A DNA stretch of 32,484 bases from an uncultured Pelagibacteraceae bacterium (GTDB lineage Bacteria; Pseudomonadota; Alphaproteobacteria; Pelagibacterales; Pelagibacteraceae): contig CABXWY010000012.1 of the NCBI GenBank assembly GCA_902515985.1, forward strand, positions 1 to 32,484, read 5' to 3'. The position numbers were made by a program, and so were the translations under genes. The notes under the pieces are model-generated. The model had not been told where the DNA came from, made no database searches, and worked only from the letters and a program-made list of their open reading frames with translations. How positions within the stretch are numbered: the stretch's first letter is position 1; the number at the start of each line of letters is the position of its first letter. Of the stretch, positions 8,513-17,333 are shown piece after piece.

Positions 8513-9928
8513 TTAATTTATTTCTGGTTTAATTTTTGAATAATTAAAAATTTGTTCATATTTTTTTGCAAATGCAAGAACTTTTAAATCATCTTTTTTT
8601 TTACCAATTATTTGCATACCCATTGGAAGATTATTTTTATTAAAACCAATTGGTATAGTAACTGTAGGTAATTCTAGAAGACTTGACAATATAAATACTT
8701 CTATCCATCTATGATAAGTATCTAGTTTAAAGGTATTAATTTTTTCAGGGAAATTTAATTCTTTTTTAAATGGAAAAACTTGAGCTGATGGCAATGCAAT
8801 AAAATCAAAATCTTTAAATATTTTATTTATTTCTTCAGAGTATTTTTCTTTTTTGACTTTTGCATTTTCAATATCATCATCTTTAATAACTGCTCCTTTC
8901 TTGTATTCCCAAATTGCTTGGAAAGTCATTTCATCTAAATTTTTTATGTTCATACTTTCAGTATCTTTATATATGCTTTTTGATCGCAAAGTAGTCCATA
9001 ACTCCCACAACTCATCTGTATCAATATTTGGTTTTAAATATTCTACTTTAAGATTTAAATTATTTAATTTACTTAATTTTTTTTCACAAATTTGAAGGAT
9101 TTCATTCTCAAACTTATAATTTCCATTCATATCAGAAAGCCATCCAATTTTAATATTTTTAAATTCAAAATCGTTAATTTCTGTATCTGCAAAAGAATAT
9201 TTTAAATTAAATGAGTGTGGATCAAGTTTATTGTTACCAGTTGCAGCATCTAAAATTATTGCCATATCGTCAGGTGTTCTAGATAAAAATCCTGGTGTAG
9301 TTAAAATAGGTAAATTTTTTTGACTAACAGATCTTACAGATGCAATTAAACCTGGTGTTGGTCTAAAGCCATATATATTTGAATAAGCTGCAGGACTTCT
9401 GCAAGAACCCATTTGGTCGGTTCCATCAGCAAACGGAACAAGTTGCGCTGCTACAGCCGCTCCTGCTCCACCACTAGATCCCCCTGCTGATAAACTCAAA
9501 TCATATACATTAGAAGTTGGGCCAAATAATCTATTTGTTGTATGACCTCCTACTCCTAGCTCAGCCGTATTTGTTTTGCCAATTATTATTGCACCATTTT
9601 CAATTAATTTATCTACAAAAAATGAATTTTTTTTTGGAAAGTAATCTTTGTACCCTTTGTAACCGTATGTAGTTTGAAAACCTACAACATCACTTAAATC
9701 TTTTATGGCCAACGGTAAGCCATATAAAGGTTTATTTTTATCTTTTTGACTATCTTTTTTATTTGCCTCATCTAAAATTTTTTCAGTTTCTTGAAGCAAT
9801 ACAATTGCATTTAGTTTTGAATTATATTTCTCAATTCTTTTTAAATAATATTCTACAACTTCTTTGACAGATATTTTTTTTGAATGAATTAAATTAGTTA
9901 TTTCAGAAACTTTTTTATTATTTAACAT
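8513..9928 (-). CDS. Amidase-signature family amidohydrolase
   Basis: Amidase of the Ser-cisSer-Lys class (471 residues, normal length). Catalytic Lys76 lies in LPLAIKD, cis-Ser151 in GGSSGGAGAAVAA and nucleophile Ser175 in DQMGSCRSPA. The 24-residue distance between the two serines is that of the family, although the usual GGSIR is GSCRS here. The protein hydrolyses a C-N amide bond, with substrate unknown; GatA is unlikely because no gatB or gatC is near. It is second in a three-gene operon, 6 bases after the Fe-alcohol dehydrogenase and 3 bases before an EamA permease. That suggests a small amide/alcohol uptake and degradation module (inference). Confidence 0.92.
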   Translation of the reverse strand: MLNNKKVSEITNLIHSKKISVKEVVEYYLKRIEKYNSKLNAIVLLQETEKILDEANKKDSQKDKNKPLYGLPLAIKDLSDVVGFQTTYGYKGYKDYFPKKNSFFVDKLIENGAIIIGKTNTAELGVGGHTTNRLFGPTSNVYDLSLSAGGSSGGAGAAVAAQLVPFADGTDQMGSCRSPAAYSNIYGFRPTPGLIASVRSVSQKNLPILTTPGFLSRTPDDMAIILDAATGNNKLDPHSFNLKYSFADTEINDFEFKNIKIGWLSDMNGNYKFENEILQICEKKLSKLNNLNLKVEYLKPNIDTDELWELWTTLRSKSIYKDTESMNIKNLDEMTFQAIWEYKKGAVIKDDDIENAKVKKEKYSEEINKIFKDFDFIALPSAQVFPFKKELNFPEKINTFKLDTYHRWIEVFILSSLLELPTVTIPIGFNKNNLPMGMQIIGKKKDDLKVLAFAKKYEQIFNYSKIKPEIN

Positions 9929-9934
9929 TTGCCC

Positions 9935-11128
9935 TTATCGAGCTTTAGTTATGCTTTTTAAAGTTAATTGTTCTACCTCTTCTAAAGACGCTTTTTTAGG
10001 GTTTTGACCATAAGCCTGGTCGAGCATAGATTTTTTAGCAATTCGTTTGTATGAGTCTTCGGGAACACCAATTTCATTTAACCCTCTTGGTATTTTAAGA
10101 TCATCTAACATTTTATTTAAATTTTCTTTAAAACCATTAACAGAATGATCATCAAATTGCATTGCTTCTGACATTCTTTTAACTTTTTCCTCTAATCCTG
10201 GTAAATTATATTCCATAACAGTTGGTAAAATTATTGCATTTGTAAGTCCATGGTGAGTATTGTACTCTGCACCAACCATATGGGATATTGCATGAACAAG
10301 TCCTAAACCTTTTAAAAATGCTATTCCTCCTAAGTAAGATCCTATAATCATTCCACCTCTTGCTACTAAATTATCTGGTTCATTTACAGCTAGCTTTAAT
10401 GATTTGGAAATCAGATTTAAACTTTCTAATGCAGAACCATCACAAAGTGGATGAAACATCGGAACACTATAACCTTCAATTGCATGTATCATTGCGTCTA
10501 CACCAGTCCAAGCTGTTAAGTTTGCTGGTAACTTTAAAGTTAATTCTGGATCAACTAATGCTAAACAAGGTCTAGCATCAGGATGCCATAAACAAAATTT
10601 CATACCTTTTTTAGTGTCGGTAACCATTGCAGTTATTTCTGTTTCTGCGCCCGTTCCAGAAGTTGTTGGTATAGTTATTAATTTTGGAAAAGGATTCTTT
10701 CCTTTAAGATCTTTTGGAACTTTATCTAAAAATTCAAAGTCCCATAAAGGAATTCCGCTATTAACTGTTAAGGATATTGCCTTTCCTCCATCCATAGCAC
10801 TGCCTCCTCCGATTGCAATTATACCATCGTGGTTTCCATCTCTGAATTTTTTACATCCACCCTCTATTTCATCGTCCCTAGGATTAGGCGATATATTCGA
10901 ATAAATATTTGATTTTATTTTAGCATCTAAAAGTAAATTTTGTAGATCGCTTATAAAAGGTAACTTTGTACTTCCACTATCTGTTACGATTAAAGCGTTT
11001 TGAATATTGAAATTTTTACAAAAATTTCCAATTTCCTTAAATCTTCCTGGTCCATATGCTGTAAATGTTGGAAAGGTCCAATCTTGAGCACCTAATAAAT
11101 CTGTTTTGTTAAGTTTAAAATTTTGCAT
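9935..11128 (-). CDS. Iron-containing (group III) alcohol dehydrogenase
   Basis: NAD(P)-dependent alcohol dehydrogenase of the FucO/AdhB iron-dependent family, 397 residues. The nucleotide-binding GGGSAMDGGK lies at 107-116 and PTTSGTGAE at 154-162. By analogy to FucO the metal ligands are Asp211 and His215 (TGVDAMIHAIEGY), His279 (LVHAISH) and His293 (NTHHG). It oxidises an alcohol to an aldehyde or the reverse; the aldehyde dehydrogenases elsewhere in the window could act downstream but are in other operons. First gene of a minus-strand operon with amidase and EamA permease. Its start is 36 bases from the divergent EamA gene at 11165, so both promoters share that short gap. Confidence 0.93.
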   Translation of the reverse strand: MQNFKLNKTDLLGAQDWTFPTFTAYGPGRFKEIGNFCKNFNIQNALIVTDSGSTKLPFISDLQNLLLDAKIKSNIYSNISPNPRDDEIEGGCKKFRDGNHDGIIAIGGGSAMDGGKAISLTVNSGIPLWDFEFLDKVPKDLKGKNPFPKLITIPTTSGTGAETEITAMVTDTKKGMKFCLWHPDARPCLALVDPELTLKLPANLTAWTGVDAMIHAIEGYSVPMFHPLCDGSALESLNLISKSLKLAVNEPDNLVARGGMIIGSYLGGIAFLKGLGLVHAISHMVGAEYNTHHGLTNAIILPTVMEYNLPGLEEKVKRMSEAMQFDDHSVNGFKENLNKMLDDLKIPRGLNEIGVPEDSYKRIAKKSMLDQAYGQNPKKASLEEVEQLTLKSITKAR

Positions 11129-11164
11129 ATTTATTTAAAAATTTATACTAATTTACAAAAATAA

Positions 11165-12097
11165 ATGAAAATCGCAAAAGAAAAAACAGATCTCAAAAAA
11201 ACTATATTAGCAATCGTTACAATGCTTTTAGGAGTAGTTTGTGTAGATCTATACTTAGTTGTAATAAGATTAATAGGTAGTGACTATTCTGTACTTAAAT
11301 TAGCTGTATTTAGAAATTTTTTTGCTGTTATACCTCTACTTGTCTTACTGTTTATTTCTAAAGAATTCAGCTCACTTTTTAAAAATATAAATAAGAAATT
11401 TTTATCCCTTTGCTGTTTTAGAGGTTTGAGCTTCTTGGCAATGAATATATTTATTTTTATTTCTGTAATTAATGTTGAATTTGCGACCGCTATGACATTA
11501 ACATTCTCTTCACCATTTTTTATTGTGATACTTTCAATAATATTTCTCCAAGATAGAGTTGGTATTTATAGGTGGTCTGCAATAATAATTGGATTTATTG
11601 GAGTATTATTAATCTTAAGACCTACGAGTGAAATATTTAATTTTTTTTCAATATTCTCTATATTAACAGCTTTTGCTTGGGGTGTTACTGTAATGATATT
11701 AAAATTTATTCCACCAAATTTTTCAACATCAAAAATACAGTTTTATACTTTGATCTTTAATGTAATTGGTGCATCGATACTATTTATTATTTTATCTAAT
11801 GATTTTACTGTTAATTCAATAAAAGATTTAATGTTAATGGTTTTAACCGGAATACTTGGTGGTACTGCTGCAATATTATTTGTATATGCTTATAGACTAA
11901 TTTCAATAAGTAAACTCGCCTCTTTTGAATATTTTGGAATTCCTTCCTCTTTTTTATTGGGTTGGTTTTTTTTTAACGAGGCACCTTGGTCTCAACTTTT
12001 TCCAGGAGTCTTATTAATTGTATTTGCAGGATTTATAATAATATGGAGGGATGCACAAAAAAATAAACCCCTAAAAGGAAATAAAAAATTTTATTAA
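11165..12097 (+). CDS. DMT superfamily (EamA) permease
   Basis: Ten-helix inner-membrane transporter (310 residues). The two halves are recognisable by FSSPFFIVILSIIFLQDRVGIYRWSA (first half) and the final EYFGIPSSFLLGWFFFNEAP segment. It is clearly paralogous to the protein at 17846-18793: both share SSPFF, an acidic/Lys Gly-Ile-x-Arg-Trp-Ser-Ala motif and the following GFIGV helix. It stands alone between the divergent Fe-alcohol dehydrogenase and the convergent betaine ATPase, with zero bases between the two convergent stop codons (12097/12098). Substrate unknown. Confidence 0.9.
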   Translation: MKIAKEKTDLKKTILAIVTMLLGVVCVDLYLVVIRLIGSDYSVLKLAVFRNFFAVIPLLVLLFISKEFSSLFKNINKKFLSLCCFRGLSFLAMNIFIFISVINVEFATAMTLTFSSPFFIVILSIIFLQDRVGIYRWSAIIIGFIGVLLILRPTSEIFNFFSIFSILTAFAWGVTVMILKFIPPNFSTSKIQFYTLIFNVIGASILFIILSNDFTVNSIKDLMLMVLTGILGGTAAILFVYAYRLISISKLASFEYFGIPSSFLLGWFFFNEAPWSQLFPGVLLIVFAGFIIIWRDAQKNKPLKGNKKFY

Positions 12098-13144
12098 TTA
12101 AGATTTAGATTTCATTGATCTCATAACAATCGATCTGTCAATTTCACCTAGCAAATCTCCAGTCTCATTACATATTACAGGATAACTTTTATCTGTATCT
12201 ACTAATTTATCGATCAAAGTCTCAATTTTTAAGTTGTCCATAATACAATCCGTTTTTTTTGAAAATAAATTTTTTGTTTCATCAGAACATTCCTTTCTCA
12301 TAACTTTACCTGCGCTTAAAACTTTATATTTTGGAACATCTTCACAGAAATCTTTAACATATTGATCTTTTGGGTTAGCAACTATTTCTTCTGGTGTTCC
12401 GACTTGTGAGACTTCACCATCTTTCATTATTGCAATATGATCTCCCATTTTAATTGCTTCCAAAAAATCATGCGTTATAAAAACCATAGTTCTTTGAAGT
12501 TTTTCTTGAATTTTTAAAAGTTCATCTTGCATCTCTCTTCTAATTAATGGATCTAATGCTGAAAATGGCTCATCAAAAATTAAGATTTCTGGATCCACTG
12601 CTAATGCTCTTGCTAAACCTACTCTTTGTTGCATACCACCTGAAAGTTCTCTAGGATAATTATTTTGCCACCCATCTAAACCTACCATTTTTAAAACTTC
12701 CATTGATTTTTCTAATCTAATTTCTTTTTTTGTACCCCTAACTTCCAGTCCATATCCAATATTTTCGACTACCGTTCTGTGAGGAAAGAGTCCAAAATGT
12801 TGAAAAACCATACTCATTTTATTTCTTCTTAACTCCAACAAATCTCTTGAGCTCATTTTAGTAACATCAACATCATCCATTTTAACAGTGCCTGTTGTCG
12901 GTTCAATTAATCTTGAAATACATCTTACTAAAGTAGATTTTCCACTGCCAGATAATCCCATTACTACAAAGGTTTCACCTTTTTGAATTGAAAAACTTAC
13001 ATCTCTTACAGCTACTACATGACCAGTCTTTTCTTGTATTTGTTTGATTGATAAACTTTTATCTATATTTTTTATTGTTCTTTTCTCATCTGGGCCAAAT
13101 AATTTCCAAATATTTGTACACGTGATTTTTTGGTCTGAGTTCAT
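12098..13144 (-). CDS. proV: Glycine betaine/proline ABC transporter ATP-binding protein (copy 2)
   Basis: ATPase of the second osmoprotectant importer (348 residues, same length as copy 1 at the window start). Walker A GLSGSGKST at 63-71, signature LSGGMQQ at 167-173, Walker B with Asp191-Glu192, switch His225. The N-terminal NIWKLFGP and EKTGHVVAVRDVSF segments are typical of ProV/OpuAA. The last 75 residues form a single CBS-like regulatory region (VMRKECSD... YPVICNETGDLLGEIDR). The gene is divergent from the fused permease at 13227, not in the usual proV-proW-proX order. The shared 82-base intergenic region carries a 17-base inverted repeat (13182-13198) that could regulate both directions. 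Confidence 0.95.
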   Translation of the reverse strand: MNSDQKITCTNIWKLFGPDEKRTIKNIDKSLSIKQIQEKTGHVVAVRDVSFSIQKGETFVVMGLSGSGKSTLVRCISRLIEPTTGTVKMDDVDVTKMSSRDLLELRRNKMSMVFQHFGLFPHRTVVENIGYGLEVRGTKKEIRLEKSMEVLKMVGLDGWQNNYPRELSGGMQQRVGLARALAVDPEILIFDEPFSALDPLIRREMQDELLKIQEKLQRTMVFITHDFLEAIKMGDHIAIMKDGEVSQVGTPEEIVANPKDQYVKDFCEDVPKYKVLSAGKVMRKECSDETKNLFSKKTDCIMDNLKIETLIDKLVDTDKSYPVICNETGDLLGEIDRSIVMRSMKSKS

Positions 13145-13181
13145 CTTAAAATTTATAATTTAATGTTTAAATACACAATAT

Positions 13182-13198
13182 TTTACTTTAAAAGTAAA
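13182..13198. promoter_or_regulatory. Inverted repeat in the proV/proW divergent promoter region (operator candidate)
   Basis: Perfect 8-base arms TTTACTTT (13182-13189) and AAAGTAAA (13191-13198) separated by one A, in the 82 bases between the divergent proV and permease starts. The placement suits a dimeric regulator controlling both transcripts. In a 70% AT genome such palindromes also arise by chance, so this is a candidate only. Confidence 0.35.
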
Positions 13199-13226
13199 TT
13201 TAATTATTTTATTTTTGTTTATAAAA

Positions 13227-15341
13227 ATGTCTAGTAGTAACGAAATATTAGGAAAATCAAATCAATCGAAAAATATAATAACTTACTCCATCATTGGTGT
13301 AATTTTTTTAATAGCTTTATGGCTATCTTCCCAGAGTGAAGGGCCATCTAAATTTCCAAAGTTTGTAACCGATGAGTTTACTTTTACTGCGTGGGTTAAC
13401 GAAGGAGAGGATTTTTTAAAAAAAAATTATAGGTGGATGACTAAAATTGTAGCTGGCTATATTAAGGCATGTTATTATTTTGTTGAAGATTTTTTACTTG
13501 AATCTCCATGGCTTTTAATAACAGCGATTATCTTTTTACCATGTATCATCGCTGGAGGTTTAAAATTAGGTCTATATTCTTTATTTGTAATTTATTTCTG
13601 GGGAGCAACTGGTATGTGGGAGCCATCACTTCAAACAGTCGCCTTGATGGGTCTATCTGTTCTACTCTGTGTTTTTTTTGGATTTATATTGGGAGTTTTA
13701 TGTTCTCAAAGCGATAGATTTGAAAATTTTATGAAACCGGTTTTAGATACGATGCAAGTTATGCCTGCTTTTGTTTATCTTTTTCCTGCATTATTTTTTT
13801 TTGGTATCGGTGGAGCACCAGCAATTCTCGCAACTATGATTTATGCGATGCCTCCAATTATAAGATTAACTAATACTGGTATCAGACAAGTGCCAGCCCA
13901 AACTATAGAGAGTGCAACTTCTTTTGGTTCAAGTAAATTACAACTTTTATTTAAAATTAAAATTCCATTATCTTTGCCCAGTATAATGATGGGTATCAAC
14001 CAGGTTATAATGATGGCTCTTGCACTTGTTGTCTTAGCTTGTTTTATAGGAGCAGAAGGTATCGGAGGACAAGTCTGGCAAGCTATTAGAAGATTAGATG
14101 TTGGTTGGGCTATGGAAGGAGGTCTATGTATTTTATTTATGGCAATAATGTTTGATAGATTTAGTTCATCCTTTAGTAAAACTGAAGAAAGACTTCCATC
14201 AGATGTCCAGAAATTTTATTTACTTCCTCAAGGGTGGGCTAAATACACCTTAGCAAGAATTATTGAAAAGCCTTTAAGTATTACGCATATGATAACAAAA
14301 TATATTTGTATATTTATTACTAATTTAATTGCCTACTTTTTTAGGTCTTTAATCTTAATATTTAACAAAAGATTTGCAGAAAATATCAGTGAGTTAATAA
14401 GTAAAAGATATTATATTGTTCCATCCTTTATAGTCTTCTTTATAATAAGCTTAGTTGATACATACTTGATAAATATTGGTTCATTCCCTGAAGAATGGCG
14501 ACTATCAATTAGGCAACCAATAACAAATGCTGTTGAAAGTTTGACAGTCAATCCGGGTTTTATTGCGTTCACGAAAGGTTTAAGAGCATTTGTATATCTT
14601 AATTTATTAAGACCATTAGATGTTTTTTTAACTCATATACCTTGGTGGTACACTATGGCTGTATTTGTTGCATTGGGATACATAACGGTTGGAATAAGAT
14701 TTGCATTTATAACAGCTTTATTATTGCTCTTTATTGGTGCGTGTGGAATTTGGTCCCACTCAATGATAACTCTGTCTTCGGTTTTGGTATCAGTTGCTTT
14801 ATGTTTCGTTATTGGAGTTCCGCTTGGAATAATAGCATCTTATAATGAGAGATTTAGGAATATTCAAAATGTTGTGTTAGATGCAATGCAAACACTTCCT
14901 TACTTCTGTTATCTAATTCCTGTTCTTATGTTTTTTGGTGGAGGTATTGTATCTGCGGTTCTGGCTACAGTAATTTATTCTATTCCTCCAATAATAAGAC
15001 TAACATCATTAGGTTTAACCCAAGTATCAGGATCATATTCTGAGGTTTCTAGATCATTTGGAGGAACACTTATACAAACTTTAAATAAGGTTAAATTTCC
15101 ATTAGCTGTTCCAAGTTTGGTAATAGGCTTCAATCAAACTGTTATAATGGCATTCGCGATGCAAATAGTAACTCCACTTATTGGAGGAAAAGGTTTAGGT
15201 TTAGAAGTATTTAACGGTTTAGCGAGATCAGATACTGGAAGAGGTCTTGCCGCAGGAATAGGAATTGTGCTTCTAGCTATAATTATAGATAGAATTTCTC
15301 TCGCTTGGACAAAGAAACAAAGAGAGGCCTTAGGATTATAA
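13227..15341 (+). CDS. proW: Glycine betaine/proline ABC transporter permease, tandem-fused double domain
   Basis: Inner-membrane permease with two complete BPD_transp_1 domains in one chain, about twice the usual ProW length. I chose the ATG at 13227 (704 residues) over a TTG at 13215, which adds only Met-Phe-Ile-Lys; neither has a clear Shine-Dalgarno sequence. Counting from the TTG, domain 1 spans roughly 135-315 with the EAA loop ESATSFGSSKLQLLFKIKIP at 232-251. Domain 2 spans roughly 515-695 with the matching loop around EVSRSFGGTLIQTLNKVKFP at 610-629. Both contain PPIIRLT before the loop. Domain 1 is preceded by an N-terminal helix and the halves are joined by a membrane-rich linker (320-510). 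One chain would supply both transmembrane halves of the importer, paired with the divergent ATPase and the binding protein that follows. Confidence 0.93.
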   Translation: MSSSNEILGKSNQSKNIITYSIIGVIFLIALWLSSQSEGPSKFPKFVTDEFTFTAWVNEGEDFLKKNYRWMTKIVAGYIKACYYFVEDFLLESPWLLITAIIFLPCIIAGGLKLGLYSLFVIYFWGATGMWEPSLQTVALMGLSVLLCVFFGFILGVLCSQSDRFENFMKPVLDTMQVMPAFVYLFPALFFFGIGGAPAILATMIYAMPPIIRLTNTGIRQVPAQTIESATSFGSSKLQLLFKIKIPLSLPSIMMGINQVIMMALALVVLACFIGAEGIGGQVWQAIRRLDVGWAMEGGLCILFMAIMFDRFSSSFSKTEERLPSDVQKFYLLPQGWAKYTLARIIEKPLSITHMITKYICIFITNLIAYFFRSLILIFNKRFAENISELISKRYYIVPSFIVFFIISLVDTYLINIGSFPEEWRLSIRQPITNAVESLTVNPGFIAFTKGLRAFVYLNLLRPLDVFLTHIPWWYTMAVFVALGYITVGIRFAFITALLLLFIGACGIWSHSMITLSSVLVSVALCFVIGVPLGIIASYNERFRNIQNVVLDAMQTLPYFCYLIPVLMFFGGGIVSAVLATVIYSIPPIIRLTSLGLTQVSGSYSEVSRSFGGTLIQTLNKVKFPLAVPSLVIGFNQTVIMAFAMQIVTPLIGGKGLGLEVFNGLARSDTGRGLAAGIGIVLLAIIIDRISLAWTKKQREALGL

Positions 15342-15383
15342 AATAAAGTCATTTAATAAGAAATTTAGCCATTTTTTACCCGG

Positions 15384-15436
15384 TTTACATATATATAGCT
15401 TTTGCACTACAATACTTTTTTAATTTTTAGAGGAGG
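15384..15436 (+). promoter_or_regulatory. Sigma-70-like promoter and strong ribosome binding site for the betaine-binding protein
   Basis: Within the 102-base gap after the permease stands TTTACA (15384-15389), an 18-base spacer and TACAAT (15408-15413), a good sigma-70 match. Transcription would begin near 15420. A perfect Shine-Dalgarno AGGAGG at 15431-15436 lies 7 bases before the ATG at 15444. Together with the downstream terminator this allows separate, high-level expression of the binding protein relative to the permease. No structure suggesting a riboswitch was seen here. Confidence 0.55.
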
Positions 15437-15443
15437 AAACTTA

Positions 15444-16454
15444 ATGAAATTAACAAAAACAATATCAGCACTATTTATATCTTTAGTGCTACTTGTAGGT
15501 AGTTTAGGGCAAGCAAATGCTGCTAAAAGACTACATGCAGCTATTGCAGACTGGACAGGTGGTATAATCACTTGTGAAGTTGCTGTAGCAATTCTTGAAA
15601 GAGAATATGGTTACAAAGTTAAACAAACAGTTTTTCCATCAGGAACTGGTCTATGGGAAGCAATTGCAGCAGGAGAGATTGATTTTGCATGTGAAAGCTG
15701 GCCAAGTTACGCTGAAGCAGACTCTGTAATGCTAAACGAAGATCTTATTTATGAAGGTAAAGTTGTTGGATCTTACAGTGGAGACGGAAGTGTTGATCTT
15801 TTAGGCACATCTGGAATTATTGGATTATCTGATTATTGGATCCCAAGATACGCTGCAGAAGAGTTTGGTATTAAAACTTGGAAAGATTTAAATAAACATA
15901 AAGCAAAGTTTGCTACTATCGAAACTGGAAACAGAGGTAGACTTATTGGATGTCCAGTAGCTGGTTGGAACTGTCATGACCAAAAAAGACTTGATATATT
16001 AGGAATTGACTTTCAAGCAGATGAACTTGGTACTGAAGCTGCAGCGATTGCAGAAGCAAAAGCCGCTTACATGAGGAAAGAGCCATTTATGTTATACCTT
16101 TGGTCACCACATTGGTTCTTCGGTGAATTTGATATGGTAGGAGTTCAACTTCCAGATCATAAAGTTTGTGATCCTGATACATTTACTGAAGCAGGTAACT
16201 GGAAAGATTGTGGAAAAAAAGGTTGGCCAGGAACTGGTTGGGCTAAAGATTACACAATGAACTACGGTAATCCAGCTGTGTTTGCAAAATCTGAAAATTC
16301 AGAAGCTAAGAAATTCTTTGAAAACATGTCTTTACAAAATATTGACCAAGCTAAAATGTTAGTTGAAGTTGATATTAAGAAAAGACCAGTAAAAGAAGTT
16401 GTTAAAGAATGGTTAGACAATAATCCAGATAAGTGGAAACCTTGGCTAAAATAA
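15444..16454 (+). CDS. proX: Glycine betaine ABC transporter substrate-binding protein, periplasmic
   Basis: OpuAC-family binding protein that captures glycine betaine or related quaternary amines in the periplasm and delivers them to the fused permease. The ATG at 15444 is preferred because of the AGGAGG at 15431-15436 and because it begins exactly at the signal peptide. An upstream TTG at 15402 would add 14 unlikely residues. From this start the protein has 336 residues; the Sec signal peptide (Lys-Leu-Thr-Lys start, hydrophobic core) ends at Ala-Asn-Ala26. The mature part is rich in Trp, as expected for a cation-pi box (Trp37 in ADWTGG; later LWEAIA, CESWPSY, YLWSPHWFF). An independent promoter precedes it and a rho-independent terminator follows. 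Confidence 0.94.
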   Translation: MKLTKTISALFISLVLLVGSLGQANAAKRLHAAIADWTGGIITCEVAVAILEREYGYKVKQTVFPSGTGLWEAIAAGEIDFACESWPSYAEADSVMLNEDLIYEGKVVGSYSGDGSVDLLGTSGIIGLSDYWIPRYAAEEFGIKTWKDLNKHKAKFATIETGNRGRLIGCPVAGWNCHDQKRLDILGIDFQADELGTEAAAIAEAKAAYMRKEPFMLYLWSPHWFFGEFDMVGVQLPDHKVCDPDTFTEAGNWKDCGKKGWPGTGWAKDYTMNYGNPAVFAKSENSEAKKFFENMSLQNIDQAKMLVEVDIKKRPVKEVVKEWLDNNPDKWKPWLK

Positions 16455-16476
16455 CATTTTTTAAATATTAAAAATT

Positions 16477-16505
16477 AAAGGCCCTTTTTAAAGGGCCTTT
16501 TTTTT
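16477..16505 (+). terminator. Rho-independent terminator after the betaine-binding protein
   Basis: Perfect 8-base stem AAAGGCCC (16477-16484) / GGGCCTTT (16493-16500) with an 8-base loop, running into eight consecutive T (16498-16505). It begins 22 bases after the stop at 16454 and ends 3 bases before the next ATG. It is the clearest terminator in the window. Confidence 0.88.
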
Positions 16506-16508
16506 ATT

Positions 16509-17297
16509 ATGACAAATCAATCTTTAAAAAATAAAAAAATCGTAATATCGGCGGGAGCTTCTGGGATTGGTTTAGCTACAGTAAAAGTTTGTTTAGACAG
16601 AGGTGCTACAGTTTTTGTGAGTGATATAAATGATAAGTACATCAATAAACTTAAAAAAAATTCAAAAATTAATAAAAAACTATTTGTCTTTAATTGTGAT
16701 GCTTCAGATGAATATCAAGTAGTAAATTTATTTGAAAAAATCAGAAAAAAAACCCCAAAAATAGATTGTCTAATAAACAATGTTGGAATAGCAGGTCCAA
16801 CAGGAACAATGGATAATTTATCCTCATCAGAATGGGAAAATACTTTAAGAGTAAATGTGTTTAGTCATTTTTATTTTAATAAGCTTGCGATCCCGATGCT
16901 AAAGAAGAATAAAGGTGGATCAATTATTAATATTTCTTCTGGAGCAGGCATAATGGGCTTTCCATTAAGATCACCTTATGCAGCAAGTAAATGGGCTATA
17001 ATTGGTATGACTAAAACTTTATCAATGGAACTTGGAAAATTTAAAATTAGAGTTAACGCGTTATGTCCAGGAACAATTAAGGGTGATAGAATGGTTAGGG
17101 TAGCAAAAGATAAAGCTAAACATTTAAAGATTTCAAAAAAATCTATCGAGAAAGAATTCATATCTATGGCCTCTATGAACTGCTGGATTTATGAAAGTGA
17201 TATTGGAAAAATGTGTAGTTTCTTAATTTCAGATGATGCAGCTAGAGTATCTGGACAAGTAATCGGTGTAGATGGTGATGCTATTAGATTACATTAG
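16509..17297 (+). CDS. Short-chain dehydrogenase/reductase (SDR)
   Basis: Classical SDR oxidoreductase of 262 residues. The cofactor motif reads GASGIG (16-21), in the TGxxxGxG position, and Asp39 after the second strand suggests NAD(H) preference. NNVG is at 90-93, the catalytic Ser at 143/144 in NISSGAG, and Tyr157 and Lys161 in YAASK. The C-terminal SGQVIGVDGD segment is typical. It acts on a hydroxyl or keto group of unknown substrate. It begins immediately after the terminator of the betaine-binding protein and heads a four-gene plus-strand group (SDR, hotdog thioesterase, EamA permease, 2OG-Fe oxygenase). Confidence 0.92.
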   Translation: MTNQSLKNKKIVISAGASGIGLATVKVCLDRGATVFVSDINDKYINKLKKNSKINKKLFVFNCDASDEYQVVNLFEKIRKKTPKIDCLINNVGIAGPTGTMDNLSSSEWENTLRVNVFSHFYFNKLAIPMLKKNKGGSIINISSGAGIMGFPLRSPYAASKWAIIGMTKTLSMELGKFKIRVNALCPGTIKGDRMVRVAKDKAKHLKISKKSIEKEFISMASMNCWIYESDIGKMCSFLISDDAARVSGQVIGVDGDAIRLH

Positions 17298-17333
17298 GTC
17301 TTTGAATTATGATGATGTATTAATAATAGTCAA

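Noticed and set aside
15402-15443. TTG at 15402 as start of the betaine-binding protein
   Set aside because: It lies inside the promoter-like segment and adds 14 residues before the signal peptide; the ATG at 15444 has a perfect AGGAGG and starts exactly at the signal peptide.
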